A DNA stretch of 64,000 bases, taken from positions 1 to 64,000 of the forward strand of contig LNFC01000009.1 of the NCBI GenBank assembly GCA_001464545.1. The letters run 5' to 3'. The stretch is from Acidobacteria bacterium Ga0077551 (lineage in GTDB: Bacteria > Pseudomonadota > Alphaproteobacteria > Caulobacterales > Hyphomonadaceae). The notes below the pieces were generated by a model. The model saw only the letters and a list, made by a program, of their open reading frames with translations. It ran no database searches and had not been told where the DNA came from. Shown here in pieces: positions 15,967-27,832 of the stretch. Position 1 is the stretch's first letter; the number at the start of each line of letters is the position of its first letter. Both the position numbers and the translations under genes were made by a program.

Positions 15967-16908
15967 TCAGGCGCATTCGCGCAGCAGCTCCAGAAGCGCG
16001 CCGCCGGACTGGTAGGCCGCGAAGATATCGCCGCTCGGCAGGTAACCGAAGGGGATCGCCACCCGCTTCGACTCCGCCTCGAAACCCGCCTTCCAGGTGC
16101 TCGTCGTCTCGGCGCCCGACAGTGCAATCCCGCGCATCTTGGCAAACACACCGTCCGTGAGGAACGCATCATCGCTGAGCGAATAGCGCATCTCGTCCCG
16201 GAACGTGTCCCAATGGATGGTGGAACCGACGGCCCAGGCCGCCTCGACATCGCGGACGAAATTGCGCACGAACTCCACATCGCCGGGACTCTTCTGCGTA
16301 ACCGTCTCATAGAACCGCGACGGCCCGACCCGCCGGGCAATCTGGCGCAGCGCCTCCAGGGAGACCCGCGCGCCCGCAGGATTCTTCAGCGCCTGGACGA
16401 GGATCGGCCCGAACCATTGCGGGCGAAACTCCAACAGGATGTCCCGGTTGAACACGCAGTTCACATAAGCAGAATAACTCACCCGTGGCGAGGCCGCCGC
16501 CAGCCGGTAGCCCACCGGGCAGGCCGATCCGACCGAGACCAGCACCACGTTCTCCAGCTTCGCTTCATCGAGGAACTGCCCGAGCAGCGCCGCCTGTTCT
16601 TCTACCGCGCTGACCCGGTCCGACGCGCCGAAACCCGGCCGGCGAATCGCGAAAGTGCCAAACCCCGCTTCCGCAGCGTCAACGCAGAACCCCCAGGCCG
16701 GACAGTTGGCGTATTCCAGGGAATGCAGGAAAATCAGCGGCCTGAGATGATCGGCGCCAAACTGCATGTATTCCAGCCGCCGCTTCGACGGCCCGACCCG
16801 CGCCGACTGCCACACCCGCAGCACACGCTTCTTGTCGCCGACTTCGTCGAGCGCATTTCCGCGCGGAGTATCCGCCGGCGCAGGAGAGAGAATCGAGACA
16901 TTAGTCAT
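15967..16908 (-). CDS. Alpha/beta-hydrolase-fold protein, apparently lacking nucleophile (paralog 1)
   Basis: LRPLIFLHSLEY...VDAAEAGFGTFAIRRPGFGASD; nucleophile elbow reads VLVSVGSACPVGYRLA instead of GxSxG. Confidence 0.6.
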   Translation of the reverse strand: MTNVSILSPAPADTPRGNALDEVGDKKRVLRVWQSARVGPSKRRLEYMQFGADHLRPLIFLHSLEYANCPAWGFCVDAAEAGFGTFAIRRPGFGASDRVSAVEEQAALLGQFLDEAKLENVVLVSVGSACPVGYRLAAASPRVSYSAYVNCVFNRDILLEFRPQWFGPILVQALKNPAGARVSLEALRQIARRVGPSRFYETVTQKSPGDVEFVRNFVRDVEAAWAVGSTIHWDTFRDEMRYSLSDDAFLTDGVFAKMRGIALSGAETTSTWKAGFEAESKRVAIPFGYLPSGDIFAAYQSGGALLELLRECA

Positions 16909-16991
16909 GCTTGATCAGCGAAGTTACTAAACCGCTGACGAGTTTTGGCAACCAGTGTGCAGGAAGCGCTGCAAAGTTGGTTTTGGGCGCG

Positions 16992-17948
16992 TCAGGCGCG
17001 GTCTTCAATCAGCTGCAGAAGGGCGCCCGAATTCTGGTAGAGCGCAAACAGGCTTCCGCTAGGCAGGATGGCCGTGGGGATCTCCAGCTCGGCAGACTTT
17101 GCCTCGAAACTGGCTCGCCATTCAGCCTGCGTATCGGCGCCGATGACCGCAATGCCGGGAAAACCTGCAAGGGCGCCCGGTGTCAGCGATGGATCCGGCT
17201 CCAGATTGCGCAACTCGCGCCGGAAAGTCTCGGGCTTCAACGCGCAGACACAGGCCCAGGCCTCGGCAAGGTCCCGCGTCTGGCTGTGGATGAATTGGGT
17301 ATCACTCTCCACCTTCAGGAAATTCTCGTACAGCGACAGATGACCGGAGCGGCGCCCGAAATGCGATATCGCTGTCAGCGCCAGACGTGCGCCCGCATCT
17401 GTCTGCACGGTCTGTATGAGCAGATCGCGAATCCAGGGCTCGATGCTGCCAAAGCTCGGCGCGGCATAGGCGGGCCGCGCCAGCAGCGTGAACGCGATTC
17501 GTTCGCTCGCCTGAGCCAGCCTCAACCCCGCCCGGCGGGCCGTGCCTTCAGCGATCAGCACGGCGTTCTCGAACTCAGCTTCTTCCAGGAAATCCGACAG
17601 CAGCCGGACTTCCTCGGCAATCGTGGAGACCGGGCTCGTCTCGCCAAATCCCGGGCGGCGCACAGAGACGACGCTGAATCCCATGTCCGCCGCATCAACG
17701 CAGAGCCCCCAGGGCGGCGCCATCGGATAGTCGACCGAATGCAGCCAGATCAGCGGACGCAGCCCCGGCTGCCCGAATTGCATGAACTGGACATGCTTGC
17801 CGAGGCCGCCAAGATAGGCGGTCTGCCAGACACGCAGGATTCGCTTGCGGCGGCCCACCTTGTCCAGCTGGTTCGCATACGGATCGACCGCTGCGCCGAG
17901 CCCCGAATCCTCGGGTGGCTTTCCAAGTCTCGTTATCGACTTAGCCAT
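16992..17948 (-). CDS. Alpha/beta-hydrolase-fold protein, apparently lacking nucleophile (paralog 2)
   Basis: Colinear similarity to the 15967..16908 product (KRxLRVWQ, RPLIxLHSxxY, CVDAAxxGF, RRPGFG); elbow reads VLIAEGTARRAGLRLA. Start set at MAKSITRL. Confidence 0.6.
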   Translation of the reverse strand: MAKSITRLGKPPEDSGLGAAVDPYANQLDKVGRRKRILRVWQTAYLGGLGKHVQFMQFGQPGLRPLIWLHSVDYPMAPPWGLCVDAADMGFSVVSVRRPGFGETSPVSTIAEEVRLLSDFLEEAEFENAVLIAEGTARRAGLRLAQASERIAFTLLARPAYAAPSFGSIEPWIRDLLIQTVQTDAGARLALTAISHFGRRSGHLSLYENFLKVESDTQFIHSQTRDLAEAWACVCALKPETFRRELRNLEPDPSLTPGALAGFPGIAVIGADTQAEWRASFEAKSAELEIPTAILPSGSLFALYQNSGALLQLIEDRA

Positions 17949-18194
17949 GCGCAGTTCCCAAGCAAGCAAGTTCGTCAGATTGTAGCATGCTTGCCGATTC
18001 GTGACGAGCACGGCAAGCAGACAGACAGCTGGGTGTGGTAACGATTGCGTGCCGGTTTTGCAGTTTTGCACAATCGTGCGTCAATCGGAACGGTAAAACG
18101 CCCCGAAGCGGCGGCCAAGTTTGGCTTGCATACCGTTGCGGTAAAGGCGCAGCCTGCTGCTGCACAAGAAACCAGACATATGGAGTGAAACGCG

Positions 18195-19145
18195 ATGCCC
18201 GATCCGAATATCCTCAAGCGCCTGCATCCAGAGTTCGAGCCGCTGTTTGCGCAGTTTGCCGCGGTGCCGGAAACGCCGCCGACAATTCCCGAGACACGCG
18301 CGATGTACCGGATGCTGCAACCCACCGCGCCGCAGCTGAAAGTCGGCGAAATCCGGGACGCGACCTTCCCCGGCCCTGCAGGTCCGGTGAAAGTGCGCCA
18401 CTACATCCCCGAGGGCAAAGGTCCCTTCCCGGTGATCGTGCACTTCCATGGCGGCGGCTTCATCATGGGCGACCTCGAGACGCATGATGCGCAATGCCGC
18501 CTGCTATGCCGCGAGAGCGGCTGTATCGTAACGGCGGTCGACTATCGTCTGGGCCCGGAACATCCCTATCCCGCCGGGCATGAAGACAGCTTTGCCGCCC
18601 TGCGCTGGGCCGGCTCCAACGCCACCCTTTTCGGCGGCGACGCCAGCCGTCTCGGCGTTGCGGGCGACAGCGCCGGCGGCCACCTCGCGCTTTATTGCGC
18701 CCTTCGCGCCAAGCGCAGCGGCGGCCCGTCGATCAAGGCCCTGCTCGCCATCGTTCCCGGCGTCGTGATGGGCCCTCCGCTGACGGACGACATCAAGGCC
18801 GGGCGCGAGACGCGCAACAACAGCCTGCTCGGCACCGAAGGCATGGACAATTTCGTCGCCGCCTATTTCCAGGATCCTTCAGACGCCAGCGACCCGGCGC
18901 TGAATTTCCTCGGCGCGGATGTTTCCGGCCTGCCGCCCTCGATCATCGCGCCTGCCGAGATCGACGTGTTGCATGACGAAGGCGTGGAGATGGCGAAACA
19001 CCTCGAAGCCGCCGGCGTGCCGACCCAGCTGATGGTCGCCGAAGGCATGGTGCACATCTATTTCTCGGTCACGGAAGTGTTCCCCTCCGCGAAGCCCTGG
19101 GCGGTGAAGGCGGCGCAGGCAATGGGGAAACTGATGCGGGCCTAG
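18195..19145 (+). CDS. Alpha/beta hydrolase / esterase of HSL family
   Basis: HFHGGGFIMGDLETHD oxyanion motif and GDSAGGHLA nucleophile motif. Confidence 0.93.
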   Translation: MPDPNILKRLHPEFEPLFAQFAAVPETPPTIPETRAMYRMLQPTAPQLKVGEIRDATFPGPAGPVKVRHYIPEGKGPFPVIVHFHGGGFIMGDLETHDAQCRLLCRESGCIVTAVDYRLGPEHPYPAGHEDSFAALRWAGSNATLFGGDASRLGVAGDSAGGHLALYCALRAKRSGGPSIKALLAIVPGVVMGPPLTDDIKAGRETRNNSLLGTEGMDNFVAAYFQDPSDASDPALNFLGADVSGLPPSIIAPAEIDVLHDEGVEMAKHLEAAGVPTQLMVAEGMVHIYFSVTEVFPSAKPWAVKAAQAMGKLMRA

Positions 19146-19152
19146 GCCCGCT

Positions 19153-21213
19153 TCACTCCCCCGCAGGCGCCACCACAACCGGAACGTCCGTGAACGGCTT
19201 GATGCCGAAGTGCGGATAGATCTCGCTCGGGAAGTAGACGGTGTCGCCTTTCGAAACGAGCCGGATGGTCTTGATCGCCTTCAGGTCCTCCACCGGATTG
19301 CCGGGCACGAGGAAGAAGTCCGCCTTCTTGCCGGGCTCGATCGAGCCGAGTTCGGCGCCGAGGCCCATATAGTCGGCGGCCTCGAAGGTGGCCCGGGCGA
19401 GGATTTCGGGCGCCGTAAATCCGGCCTTCTGGTAGAGTTCCAGTTCGCGGTGCAGCGTCAGCGCGCCGCCTAGGTCGGTGCCGAAGACGATGAAGATGCC
19501 GCGATCCTTCATGCGTTTGATCGTGCCGGACATCTGGTCGAAGGCGCCCTTATAGGCGGCGTCTTCTTCCGGGCTGCCGATGGCGGACCAGGCGGCCTTC
19601 GCCGCGCGCTGCACAGCGACGGGCATGTTGTCGACATAATCCGCCATGCCGGCCTGCAGCTCGCCATTGCGCGACAGCAGCAGCGCCTCATGGATCGCAA
19701 AGGTCGGGTCGATGGCGACGCCGTTGTGCGCCATAAGGTCCAGCGTATGGGCGACCTGCTCGCTATTGAGGTCAACCTTCGGCAGGCGTTGCAGCGCGGT
19801 GAGGCGCAGCAGGGTGCGGGTGTCTTCTTCCGGCGCCAGCACCCAGCCGAGCATCAGCTGGTTGATATGCGTGATCTCGTCATAGCCGGCTTCGATCATC
19901 GTGTTCGCATTGGTGAAGGCGGGCACGTGACCGGAGACGCGCAGGCCGCGTTCCCTGGCGCGCTCGACCATGGCCGGCACCCAGTCGGGGGTCATCGAGT
20001 TGTAGATCTTGATCTGCCGGAAATCGCCCTGGTCGGCGTACCAGTCGACAGCGGCGAGGGCCTCTTCCTCGGTGCTGACGAGAATGCCGTTGTTAGAGCT
20101 GAACGGGCTCTTGCCTTCAATGAAACCGGAGCGGACGACGCGGGGGCCGGCGAGCGTGCCGGCGTCGATCTTGGTGATCAGTTCACTGAGCACCGCGTTG
20201 TCATTGCCCATGTCGCGGACGAGCGTGACGCCGGCGGCGATGTTCTTCAGTGCGTCGTCTTCGCCGACATGGCCGTGCATTTCGGCGAGGCCGGGGATCA
20301 GCGAGCCGCCCTGCCCATCCACCACATAGGCGCCGGCGGTATCCGCCGCGCCCGCCGTGACGGCCTTGATCAAACCGTTCTCGACGATGACGGTCGACGG
20401 CGCGGTCATCGCCTTTGCTTTCGGATCAAAGACGCGGACATTGGTGATCGCCAGCGGCGCGTCGTACCGGTGCGCGGTCTCGGCCTGGATCGTCTCGAGG
20501 CGCTGCGTGGACAGACGCGTCGCCATGTCCTTCAGCTGGTCGTCGGCGTCTTCATAGCCTTCGCGCACGATGACGAAGCGGGGCGACATCAGGGCAAAAA
20601 GATCGCCTCCCGCATCGAGCAGGAAATAGCTGGGGTCCGTATCATTGCCGACGAGGGCATAGGCAAAGGCGTCCACCGGGCCGCCTGCGCCGTCGAGGCG
20701 GACGGTTTCCAGCAGGCTCATCGACAGGGCGCCGGCGGGCCAGGCCGGCAAGGAGAGGTCTGCGTCCGCCAGCAGCGCCTTGGCATAGACCGCCAGCGTA
20801 TACGGCGAGGCATTCTGCGGTACGTAGATCGTCGGCTCTGTCATCGCGGCGGTGGATGAGCCGGTCGTGTCGGTCCAGCTGGCGACGCCGTTCTCGAGCG
20901 CGAAGGTCTCGTGGATCTCGTTACCGAACGTGGTTGCGCCGTCGATGGTCCAGCTGACCGGCAGGCCGTCCGCGCCGAGCTTGATCGTCTCGGCCAGGGT
21001 GGGCCCGCGGCCATTGTTGCGGTATTCGTAGTCGACCTTGACGGTGTCGCCTGTCGTGGTCGCGACAAGCTGGCCGAGCGTCTTGTCGAACAGGCGGACG
21101 GAGAAGGTCTCGGTGGTCGCTTGCGGCTCTGCCAGCGGCGCCTTCGCCTCATGCGCGCAGGCGCCCAGTACGAAGAGCGCCGCGAGCGCCATGGAGCCAA
21201 ACCGGTTGATCAT
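19153..21213 (-). CDS. Secreted amidohydrolase family protein (imidazolonepropionase-like)
   Basis: Signal/lipoprotein N-terminus, SLIPGLAEMHGHVGED, VFGTDLGG..LHRELELYQKAGFTAPEILARATFEAADYMGLGAELGSIEPGKKADFFLV. Confidence 0.9.
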   Translation of the reverse strand: MINRFGSMALAALFVLGACAHEAKAPLAEPQATTETFSVRLFDKTLGQLVATTTGDTVKVDYEYRNNGRGPTLAETIKLGADGLPVSWTIDGATTFGNEIHETFALENGVASWTDTTGSSTAAMTEPTIYVPQNASPYTLAVYAKALLADADLSLPAWPAGALSMSLLETVRLDGAGGPVDAFAYALVGNDTDPSYFLLDAGGDLFALMSPRFVIVREGYEDADDQLKDMATRLSTQRLETIQAETAHRYDAPLAITNVRVFDPKAKAMTAPSTVIVENGLIKAVTAGAADTAGAYVVDGQGGSLIPGLAEMHGHVGEDDALKNIAAGVTLVRDMGNDNAVLSELITKIDAGTLAGPRVVRSGFIEGKSPFSSNNGILVSTEEEALAAVDWYADQGDFRQIKIYNSMTPDWVPAMVERARERGLRVSGHVPAFTNANTMIEAGYDEITHINQLMLGWVLAPEEDTRTLLRLTALQRLPKVDLNSEQVAHTLDLMAHNGVAIDPTFAIHEALLLSRNGELQAGMADYVDNMPVAVQRAAKAAWSAIGSPEEDAAYKGAFDQMSGTIKRMKDRGIFIVFGTDLGGALTLHRELELYQKAGFTAPEILARATFEAADYMGLGAELGSIEPGKKADFFLVPGNPVEDLKAIKTIRLVSKGDTVYFPSEIYPHFGIKPFTDVPVVVAPAGE

Positions 21214-21305
21214 GTCGAATACCTTCCCGCCCGGGCCGCTCGTGCAGCGGCCTTGTTGCGGGCATTGGTTGCATATTGCTGCTGGGCTGGGAAGTTAAGG
21301 CCGCG

Positions 21306-21334
21306 ACTCATCCTGAGCGAAGTCGAAGGATGGG
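21306..21334. repeat. REP-like element CTCATCCTGAGCGAAGTCGAAGGATGGG
   Basis: Intergenic; matches the style of a dispersed alphaproteobacterial repeat (CTCATcCTGAGCGAAGTCGAAGgATG). Confidence 0.5.
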
Positions 21335-21358
21335 CCGCATTGTTTGACGAACTTTTTC

Positions 21359-22891
<1,533 letters not shown>

Positions 22892-22998
22892 GCCCCGGCG
22901 CTCCTCAGGAAATCTGTTCAAAATCTGCCGGGAAGACTGATACCCCCTCGGGCGGGGATGGCAAGCTGGGGCGCCGCGACAGTTGAGCTTGCCGCAGC

Positions 22999-23034
22999 GG
23001 AAAAGAAGCGCCCCGGATGTCCGGTCCGGGGCGC
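22999..23034 (-). terminator. Rho-independent terminator
   Basis: Perfect 10-bp stem GCGCCCCGGA/TCCGGGGCGC, followed on the minus strand by TTCTTTTCC, downstream of 23062..23565. Confidence 0.65.
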
Positions 23035-23061
23035 GGTTGCAGGGATGGAGCTTACTCCGGG

Positions 23062-23565
23062 CTACCAGCCGCGGCTGTAGCCTTTGCTTTTGTAGGGGTA
23101 CGGGATGCCCTCGACGCTGACGACGCTGCCGCGGCGGATTTCGCACGAGACGCGGGTTTCCACATCGCGGCGGCGGCCTTCGAATTCGACCTCGTCGAGG
23201 GTGACGAAGAAGCCGCGAGGGCCGATCTGGCGGACATAGAGGTCGTCGTCGATTTCGACATCGCGGTAGCCTAGCTGGCGGGCTTCGTAGCGGACGGCCT
23301 GGCGGCAGGCCTGGACGGCGTCGCGTGAGAGTTCACGCACCTCCCAGTCGGTCTGGCCGTACTGGTTGAGACCGCGGCGATAGCCGCCGCCGCGGTGGTA
23401 GTCGTCATAGCCCGAGCCGATGGCGAGCGTCAGCGTCGTGTCGCTGCCGAGCAGGGTTTCGATCTTGGCAACGCTGCGCGTGTCGGCGGCGGCCGGGAGG
23501 GTGAAGAGCGCCGGCGCGGCAAGCGCAACGACGGCGGCTCCAAGGGACTTGATGGGTTTCATCAT
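23062..23565 (-). CDS. Hypothetical secreted protein
   Basis: Signal peptide [40 protein letters not shown]; unknown family. Confidence 0.6.
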   Translation of the reverse strand: MMKPIKSLGAAVVALAAPALFTLPAAADTRSVAKIETLLGSDTTLTLAIGSGYDDYHRGGGYRRGLNQYGQTDWEVRELSRDAVQACRQAVRYEARQLGYRDVEIDDDLYVRQIGPRGFFVTLDEVEFEGRRRDVETRVSCEIRRGSVVSVEGIPYPYKSKGYSRGW

Positions 23566-23750
23566 GGGACCAGATTTGCACACCCCTGCGAAACCGGGGC
23601 TGAAGCGCGCGTTCATCCCCGGTTTCGCTCCGGTTCAACTCCGCTCGGCGACCCGGATCCCTGAAAATTAGTGAGCGCTCGTTCGCAATGCCGTATTTTC
23701 GCCACATTTAAGTGTGAGTGAATGTTTGTTCGCAAATATGGAGACCGAAC

Positions 23751-23930
23751 ATGACCGCCCGCCTGATGACCCCCTTCTGCTTTGCCTCGCTGCTCGCCGC
23801 CGCGCTGATCGCTGAAGGCGCGCTGGCCCCGTACATTGCCGCTGACACCGATCGGGTGCAGCCGGCCGCCGGCGAAGCGGCCACCTATGCGGATATCTAC
23901 CGGCTGGAACTGCTGCACGACGAAGCTTGA
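23751..23930 (+). CDS. Small secreted hypothetical protein
   Basis: 59-aa ORF with signal-like N-terminus and start after GGAGACCGAAC. Confidence 0.35.
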   Translation: MTARLMTPFCFASLLAAALIAEGALAPYIAADTDRVQPAAGEAATYADIYRLELLHDEA

Positions 23931-23982
23931 TCGGCGCTCTGGCCTGCCTGCCCTCCCTTGGGGGTAGGCGGCGGCCACCCCG

Positions 23983-24510
23983 TCAGAGAAGCGAAATGCC
24001 TCTGAGCGTGATCTTCTCGTCGATGATGAAGGAGCGGAAGTCTGTCAGGGCCTGTGACCATTGATAGGCTTCATCGAGGCCGAAGCTGTTGTCATCGTCG
24101 AGATGAACGCGAACGACCGTGCAGATCACGGGGCCGAGATCTTCGCTGTTGTCGATGGTCATCGTGCCGCCGTAGCGATTGAGGTTGAAGCGATTGGCAG
24201 CTTCCAGCAGGGCCGTGCGATCGCTGGTCTCCGCGAGGGGGAGACAGGCTTTCAGGGCCACTTCCTCACAGCGCTGGGAGTCGAGTATATCCACCACGCA
24301 GCGGCGCAGCCCTGCCACGAAGCCGAGGCCCTGCAACTCCGCCGACAGCATGGGCTGGCCGTAAAGGATTGCGGAGCGCGTTTTTTTGACACCCACCGAT
24401 TCCAGGGCGGCGCGGACCGAGGCGACACTCGCAGGCTCGGCGGCGGCGGCGCCGGACAGGGCCGCCAGCACCAGCAAGGGCGCTGCAAGCCGGCCGAAAG
24501 AAACATGCAT
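23983..24510 (-). CDS. Hypothetical secreted protein
   Basis: Signal peptide at MHVSFGRLAAPLLVLAALSGAAAAEP. Confidence 0.5.
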   Translation of the reverse strand: MHVSFGRLAAPLLVLAALSGAAAAEPASVASVRAALESVGVKKTRSAILYGQPMLSAELQGLGFVAGLRRCVVDILDSQRCEEVALKACLPLAETSDRTALLEAANRFNLNRYGGTMTIDNSEDLGPVICTVVRVHLDDDNSFGLDEAYQWSQALTDFRSFIIDEKITLRGISLL

Positions 24511-24704
24511 GGGAAGGACCTGACGGAAACTCTGGAGCTGTTGCAACGATAGGGTTTACACGCTGACCGGCAAGCGCCCAGCCGCAGCGTGCAGGAACCT
24601 TTCAGACGTCCGCTCGTTTACGCTTCATTAGGGGGGAATGATGCATGCGTGCGCGCATATTGGACACTTCAAATTCAACGTTGGAAACGCGGGCGCCGAA
24701 GGCG

Positions 24705-25130
24705 ATGCAGACCCTTAAAATCGAGATGGCCTTTGCCGGCGCCGCGCTGTTTGCGCTGGGCGCATTCTTTGGCACGCGCCCTTCCGGCGCAGAGGCAAGC
24801 ACCGCGGAATCCGCGCCGGTCCGGGCGTTCACTGAAGCGGACTATGCCGTTTTCGACCGCGGCTTCATGCTCGACAATGAGCCGTGCACCGTCGGCCTCG
24901 AGCGGCAGAATATCTGCTTCTCGCCCTCGCCGCTCGAAGCCCGCATCCATACCGGCGCCGTCGTCCCGCTGGATGTGCCGCTTGTGGCAGCTGAATTCCG
25001 CGTGATCGTCGAGACCGACCTCAAGGACCCTGCCCTGCGCACGGTGCGGTTCGGACAGACGCTGGCCCTGGTCGACCCTGAAACGCGCGTGGTCGTTGAC
25101 CTGATGCGACTGGCGCCTTCCGCGAGCTAA
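24705..25130 (+). CDS. Hypothetical membrane-anchored protein
   Basis: N-terminal TM (AFAGAALFALGAFFG); unknown family. Confidence 0.5.
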   Translation: MQTLKIEMAFAGAALFALGAFFGTRPSGAEASTAESAPVRAFTEADYAVFDRGFMLDNEPCTVGLERQNICFSPSPLEARIHTGAVVPLDVPLVAAEFRVIVETDLKDPALRTVRFGQTLALVDPETRVVVDLMRLAPSAS

Positions 25131-25168
25131 GGCTTGGCGCGGCAGCGGCTCCGGCGTAAGCGGGGCGG

Positions 25169-25879
25169 ATGACCGATCCACGACCCAAACGTTTCTACAA
25201 GATCGCCGCCGCTGAACGCCTTGGCGACGGCTGGACCGTGGCGCTCGACGGGCGCACGATCAAGACGCCCGAACGCGCGGCCCTTGCCTTCCCTACCCGC
25301 GGCCTCGCCGAGGTCATCGCGGCCGAATGGGACGCGCAGGAAGAGCATATCGACCTTCTCAACCTGCACCTGACACGCCTCGCGAACGTCGCCATAGACC
25401 GGACACCGGACGCGCGCGACGGGATGGCCGACGAGCTGGCCCGCTTCTGCGAGACGGACCTGATCTGCCACATTGCGGAGGAACCGGAGGAGCTGATCGC
25501 GCTGGAGGAAGGTCACTGGGCGCCCGTGCGCGACTGGGCGGCGGACACGCTGGGCGTGATCCTCGTGACGACCGAAGGCGTGCGCGCGACGCCGCAGCCC
25601 GATGCCTCGCTGGAAGCGGCGCGGGACTATGCCCTGAGCCTTGATGATTTCCGGCTGACCGGAGTGGTCTATGCCGCCGCGCTGTATGGCTCGGCGCTGC
25701 TGGCGATGGCGGTGTGCGAAGGTGTTCTGCCGGCGGAAGAAGCGTTCGAGATGTCGAAGCTGGACGAGGCCTGGCAAGCCTCGCGCTGGGGCGAGGACGA
25801 AGAGGCCGCCGCCGCGACCGAAGCGAAACGCGAGGAAGCGCGCGCGATCGGGCGCTGGTTCCGAGGGCTTGCGGGCTAA
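25169..25879 (+). CDS. ATP12-family F1-ATPase assembly chaperone
   Basis: RFYKIAAAERLGDGWTVALDGRTIKTPERAALAFPTRGLAEVIAAEWDAQ characteristic ATP12 start. Confidence 0.93.
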   Translation: MTDPRPKRFYKIAAAERLGDGWTVALDGRTIKTPERAALAFPTRGLAEVIAAEWDAQEEHIDLLNLHLTRLANVAIDRTPDARDGMADELARFCETDLICHIAEEPEELIALEEGHWAPVRDWAADTLGVILVTTEGVRATPQPDASLEAARDYALSLDDFRLTGVVYAAALYGSALLAMAVCEGVLPAEEAFEMSKLDEAWQASRWGEDEEAAAATEAKREEARAIGRWFRGLAG

Positions 25880-25978
25880 CAAGCGCGTTGGCGGCTTGAC
25901 GCCGCGACAGCGTTGGCAGGCCCCGCTTCGGTGTTATCCTCCCCCCAAAGACCAGACGCAGACGGGAGGAAGTTTGCC

Positions 25979-27139
25979 ATGGCGGACGATATGCGTTTCG
26001 TTCTGGAAGTGCCCGGCCAGGCACACCAGCCAGTCTCGCCGCAGCGGACAGCCTCGGCCAAGACCCGCGACTGGCCGGCAGGCACCACGATCATCTCCGC
26101 CGACAGCCATATGCTGGAGACCGATTGCTGGATCGACCGGTTTCCGGCGCACCTGAAGGACAAGGCGCCGCGGATGGAATTCCGCGACGGCGGCTGGCAC
26201 TTCACGATTGGCGGCAAACCGATGATGCGCCCGCATGACATCGTGCCGCTGTGCGAGGCGATGGAATGCCATCCCGGCCTGACGAATATCGACGCGCGAC
26301 TGAAAGATCTGGATACGGAAGGTGTCGACAAGGAGCTGATTTTCCCGCAGCGCCTGTTCGGCCTCTACATGATGACCGACATGGAAATGCGCGCGGAGAT
26401 ATTCAGCGCGTACAACGAGTCGATTGCCGAGCAGTGTGCGAAGGGCCAGGGGCGGCTGTTTGCGGTGATGGTGCCCAACTACTGGGACATGAGCGAGGCG
26501 CGCGCTTCGGTGCAGCGCTGCAAGGAGTTGGGCGCGCGGTGCCTGATGGTGCCGATCAATCCGCGCAAGGACCTCGATGGCAACCCGATCCTCTACAATG
26601 ATCCGAAGATGGACACGCTGTGGGAAGCGATTGCCGATAGTGGCATTCCGCTGTGCTTCCACATCGGCGAGAACATTCCGACCGCCGCACCTGGCGCGAC
26701 GGGCACGTTCGTCCTGACACAGATGGGCGGCTTCCGGCAGAACTGGGGCATGCTGACCTTCGCCGGCGTGTTCGACCGGTTCCCGGGACTGAAGGTCGTG
26801 TTTGTCGAGGCGGGTATCTCGTGGGTGGCGAGCATGATCCATGACGCCGACATGATCTACACGCACTTCCCGACGCAGGTTCAGCCGAAGCTGAAGCATC
26901 CGCCGAGCTGGTACTGGCACAATCACTGCTACGCGACGTTCATGACCGACCCGGCGGGCCTTGAGCTGCTGCACCGCATCGGCGCTGACCGGGTCATGTG
27001 GTCGTCCGACTATCCGCACCAGGAGAGCACGTTCGGCTATACGCGCGGCGCGATCCAGGCCGTGTTCGATGCGACGAGCGTGGAGAATGCACAGCTGATC
27101 CTCGGAAAGACGGCGGAGCAGCTGTTCCGGATGTGTTGA
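25979..27139 (+). CDS. Amidohydrolase family protein (amidohydrolase_2)
   Basis: IISADSHMLET, CFHIGEN, FVEAGISWVASMIHDAD, VMWSSDYPHQESTFGYTR. Confidence 0.92.
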   Translation: MADDMRFVLEVPGQAHQPVSPQRTASAKTRDWPAGTTIISADSHMLETDCWIDRFPAHLKDKAPRMEFRDGGWHFTIGGKPMMRPHDIVPLCEAMECHPGLTNIDARLKDLDTEGVDKELIFPQRLFGLYMMTDMEMRAEIFSAYNESIAEQCAKGQGRLFAVMVPNYWDMSEARASVQRCKELGARCLMVPINPRKDLDGNPILYNDPKMDTLWEAIADSGIPLCFHIGENIPTAAPGATGTFVLTQMGGFRQNWGMLTFAGVFDRFPGLKVVFVEAGISWVASMIHDADMIYTHFPTQVQPKLKHPPSWYWHNHCYATFMTDPAGLELLHRIGADRVMWSSDYPHQESTFGYTRGAIQAVFDATSVENAQLILGKTAEQLFRMC

Positions 27140-27145
27140 GGGATC

Positions 27146-27832
27146 TCAGGCGGGAGCGAACGCCGCGAGGCTTTCTGTCAGCGTACGGAATTCGTGGTGC
27201 ACTTCGTCGGCGCCGGCATCCTGCAGTTCATCCGCGCGGCCGAAGCCCCAGCTGACGCCGAGCGAGCGCACGCCGGCGGCGCGGCCCATGGCGATGTCAT
27301 GGATGGCATCGCCGATCATCAGGGACTGGACGGGCGCGCAGCCGAGGGCGCGCATGGATTGCTCGACCATGAAGGGGTGCGGCTTGCCGGGACCGTCATC
27401 GGCGCACCAGACCGTGTCAAAGTATGACTTGATATCGTGCTTGGCGAAGAGGCCGTCGAGGCCGCGATGCGTCTTGCCGGTGGCGATGGCCAGCAGCCAA
27501 CCGTCCTGTTTCAGCTGGTCCAGAACTTCGAGGGCGCCATCATACATCGGCTCGTGCAAGGCGGGATCGGCGCGCAGGCGCGTGAAAGTGTGGCGGTAGG
27601 CATCGACGAGGAATTCGAGACGCGCGGCGCCCAGGTCAGGCGGGGCGAGCTGAGCTATGCCGGCGGCGAGGCTCAGGCCGACGATGCGGCGCGTGGAGTC
27701 ATAGTCCGGAGGCGGAAGACCTGTGTCGCGGAACGCGGCCTCCATGCAGGCCTGGATGACCGCGCGGGAGTCGACGAGCGTGCCGTCCACATCCCAGATG
27801 GCGAGGCGCAGGCCGTTTGACGTCTGGGGCAT
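27146..27832 (-). CDS. HAD family hydrolase (phosphoglycolate phosphatase-like)
   Basis: AIWDVDGTLVDSRAVIQ, IATGKTHRGLDG, MIGDAIHDIAMGRAAGV. Confidence 0.92.
   Translation of the reverse strand: MPQTSNGLRLAIWDVDGTLVDSRAVIQACMEAAFRDTGLPPPDYDSTRRIVGLSLAAGIAQLAPPDLGAARLEFLVDAYRHTFTRLRADPALHEPMYDGALEVLDQLKQDGWLLAIATGKTHRGLDGLFAKHDIKSYFDTVWCADDGPGKPHPFMVEQSMRALGCAPVQSLMIGDAIHDIAMGRAAGVRSLGVSWGFGRADELQDAGADEVHHEFRTLTESLAAFAPA

Noticed and set aside
16911-18041. 376-aa plus-strand ORF
   Set aside because: Antisense shadow of the second alpha/beta-hydrolase-like paralog, which shows protein-level similarity to its neighbour.
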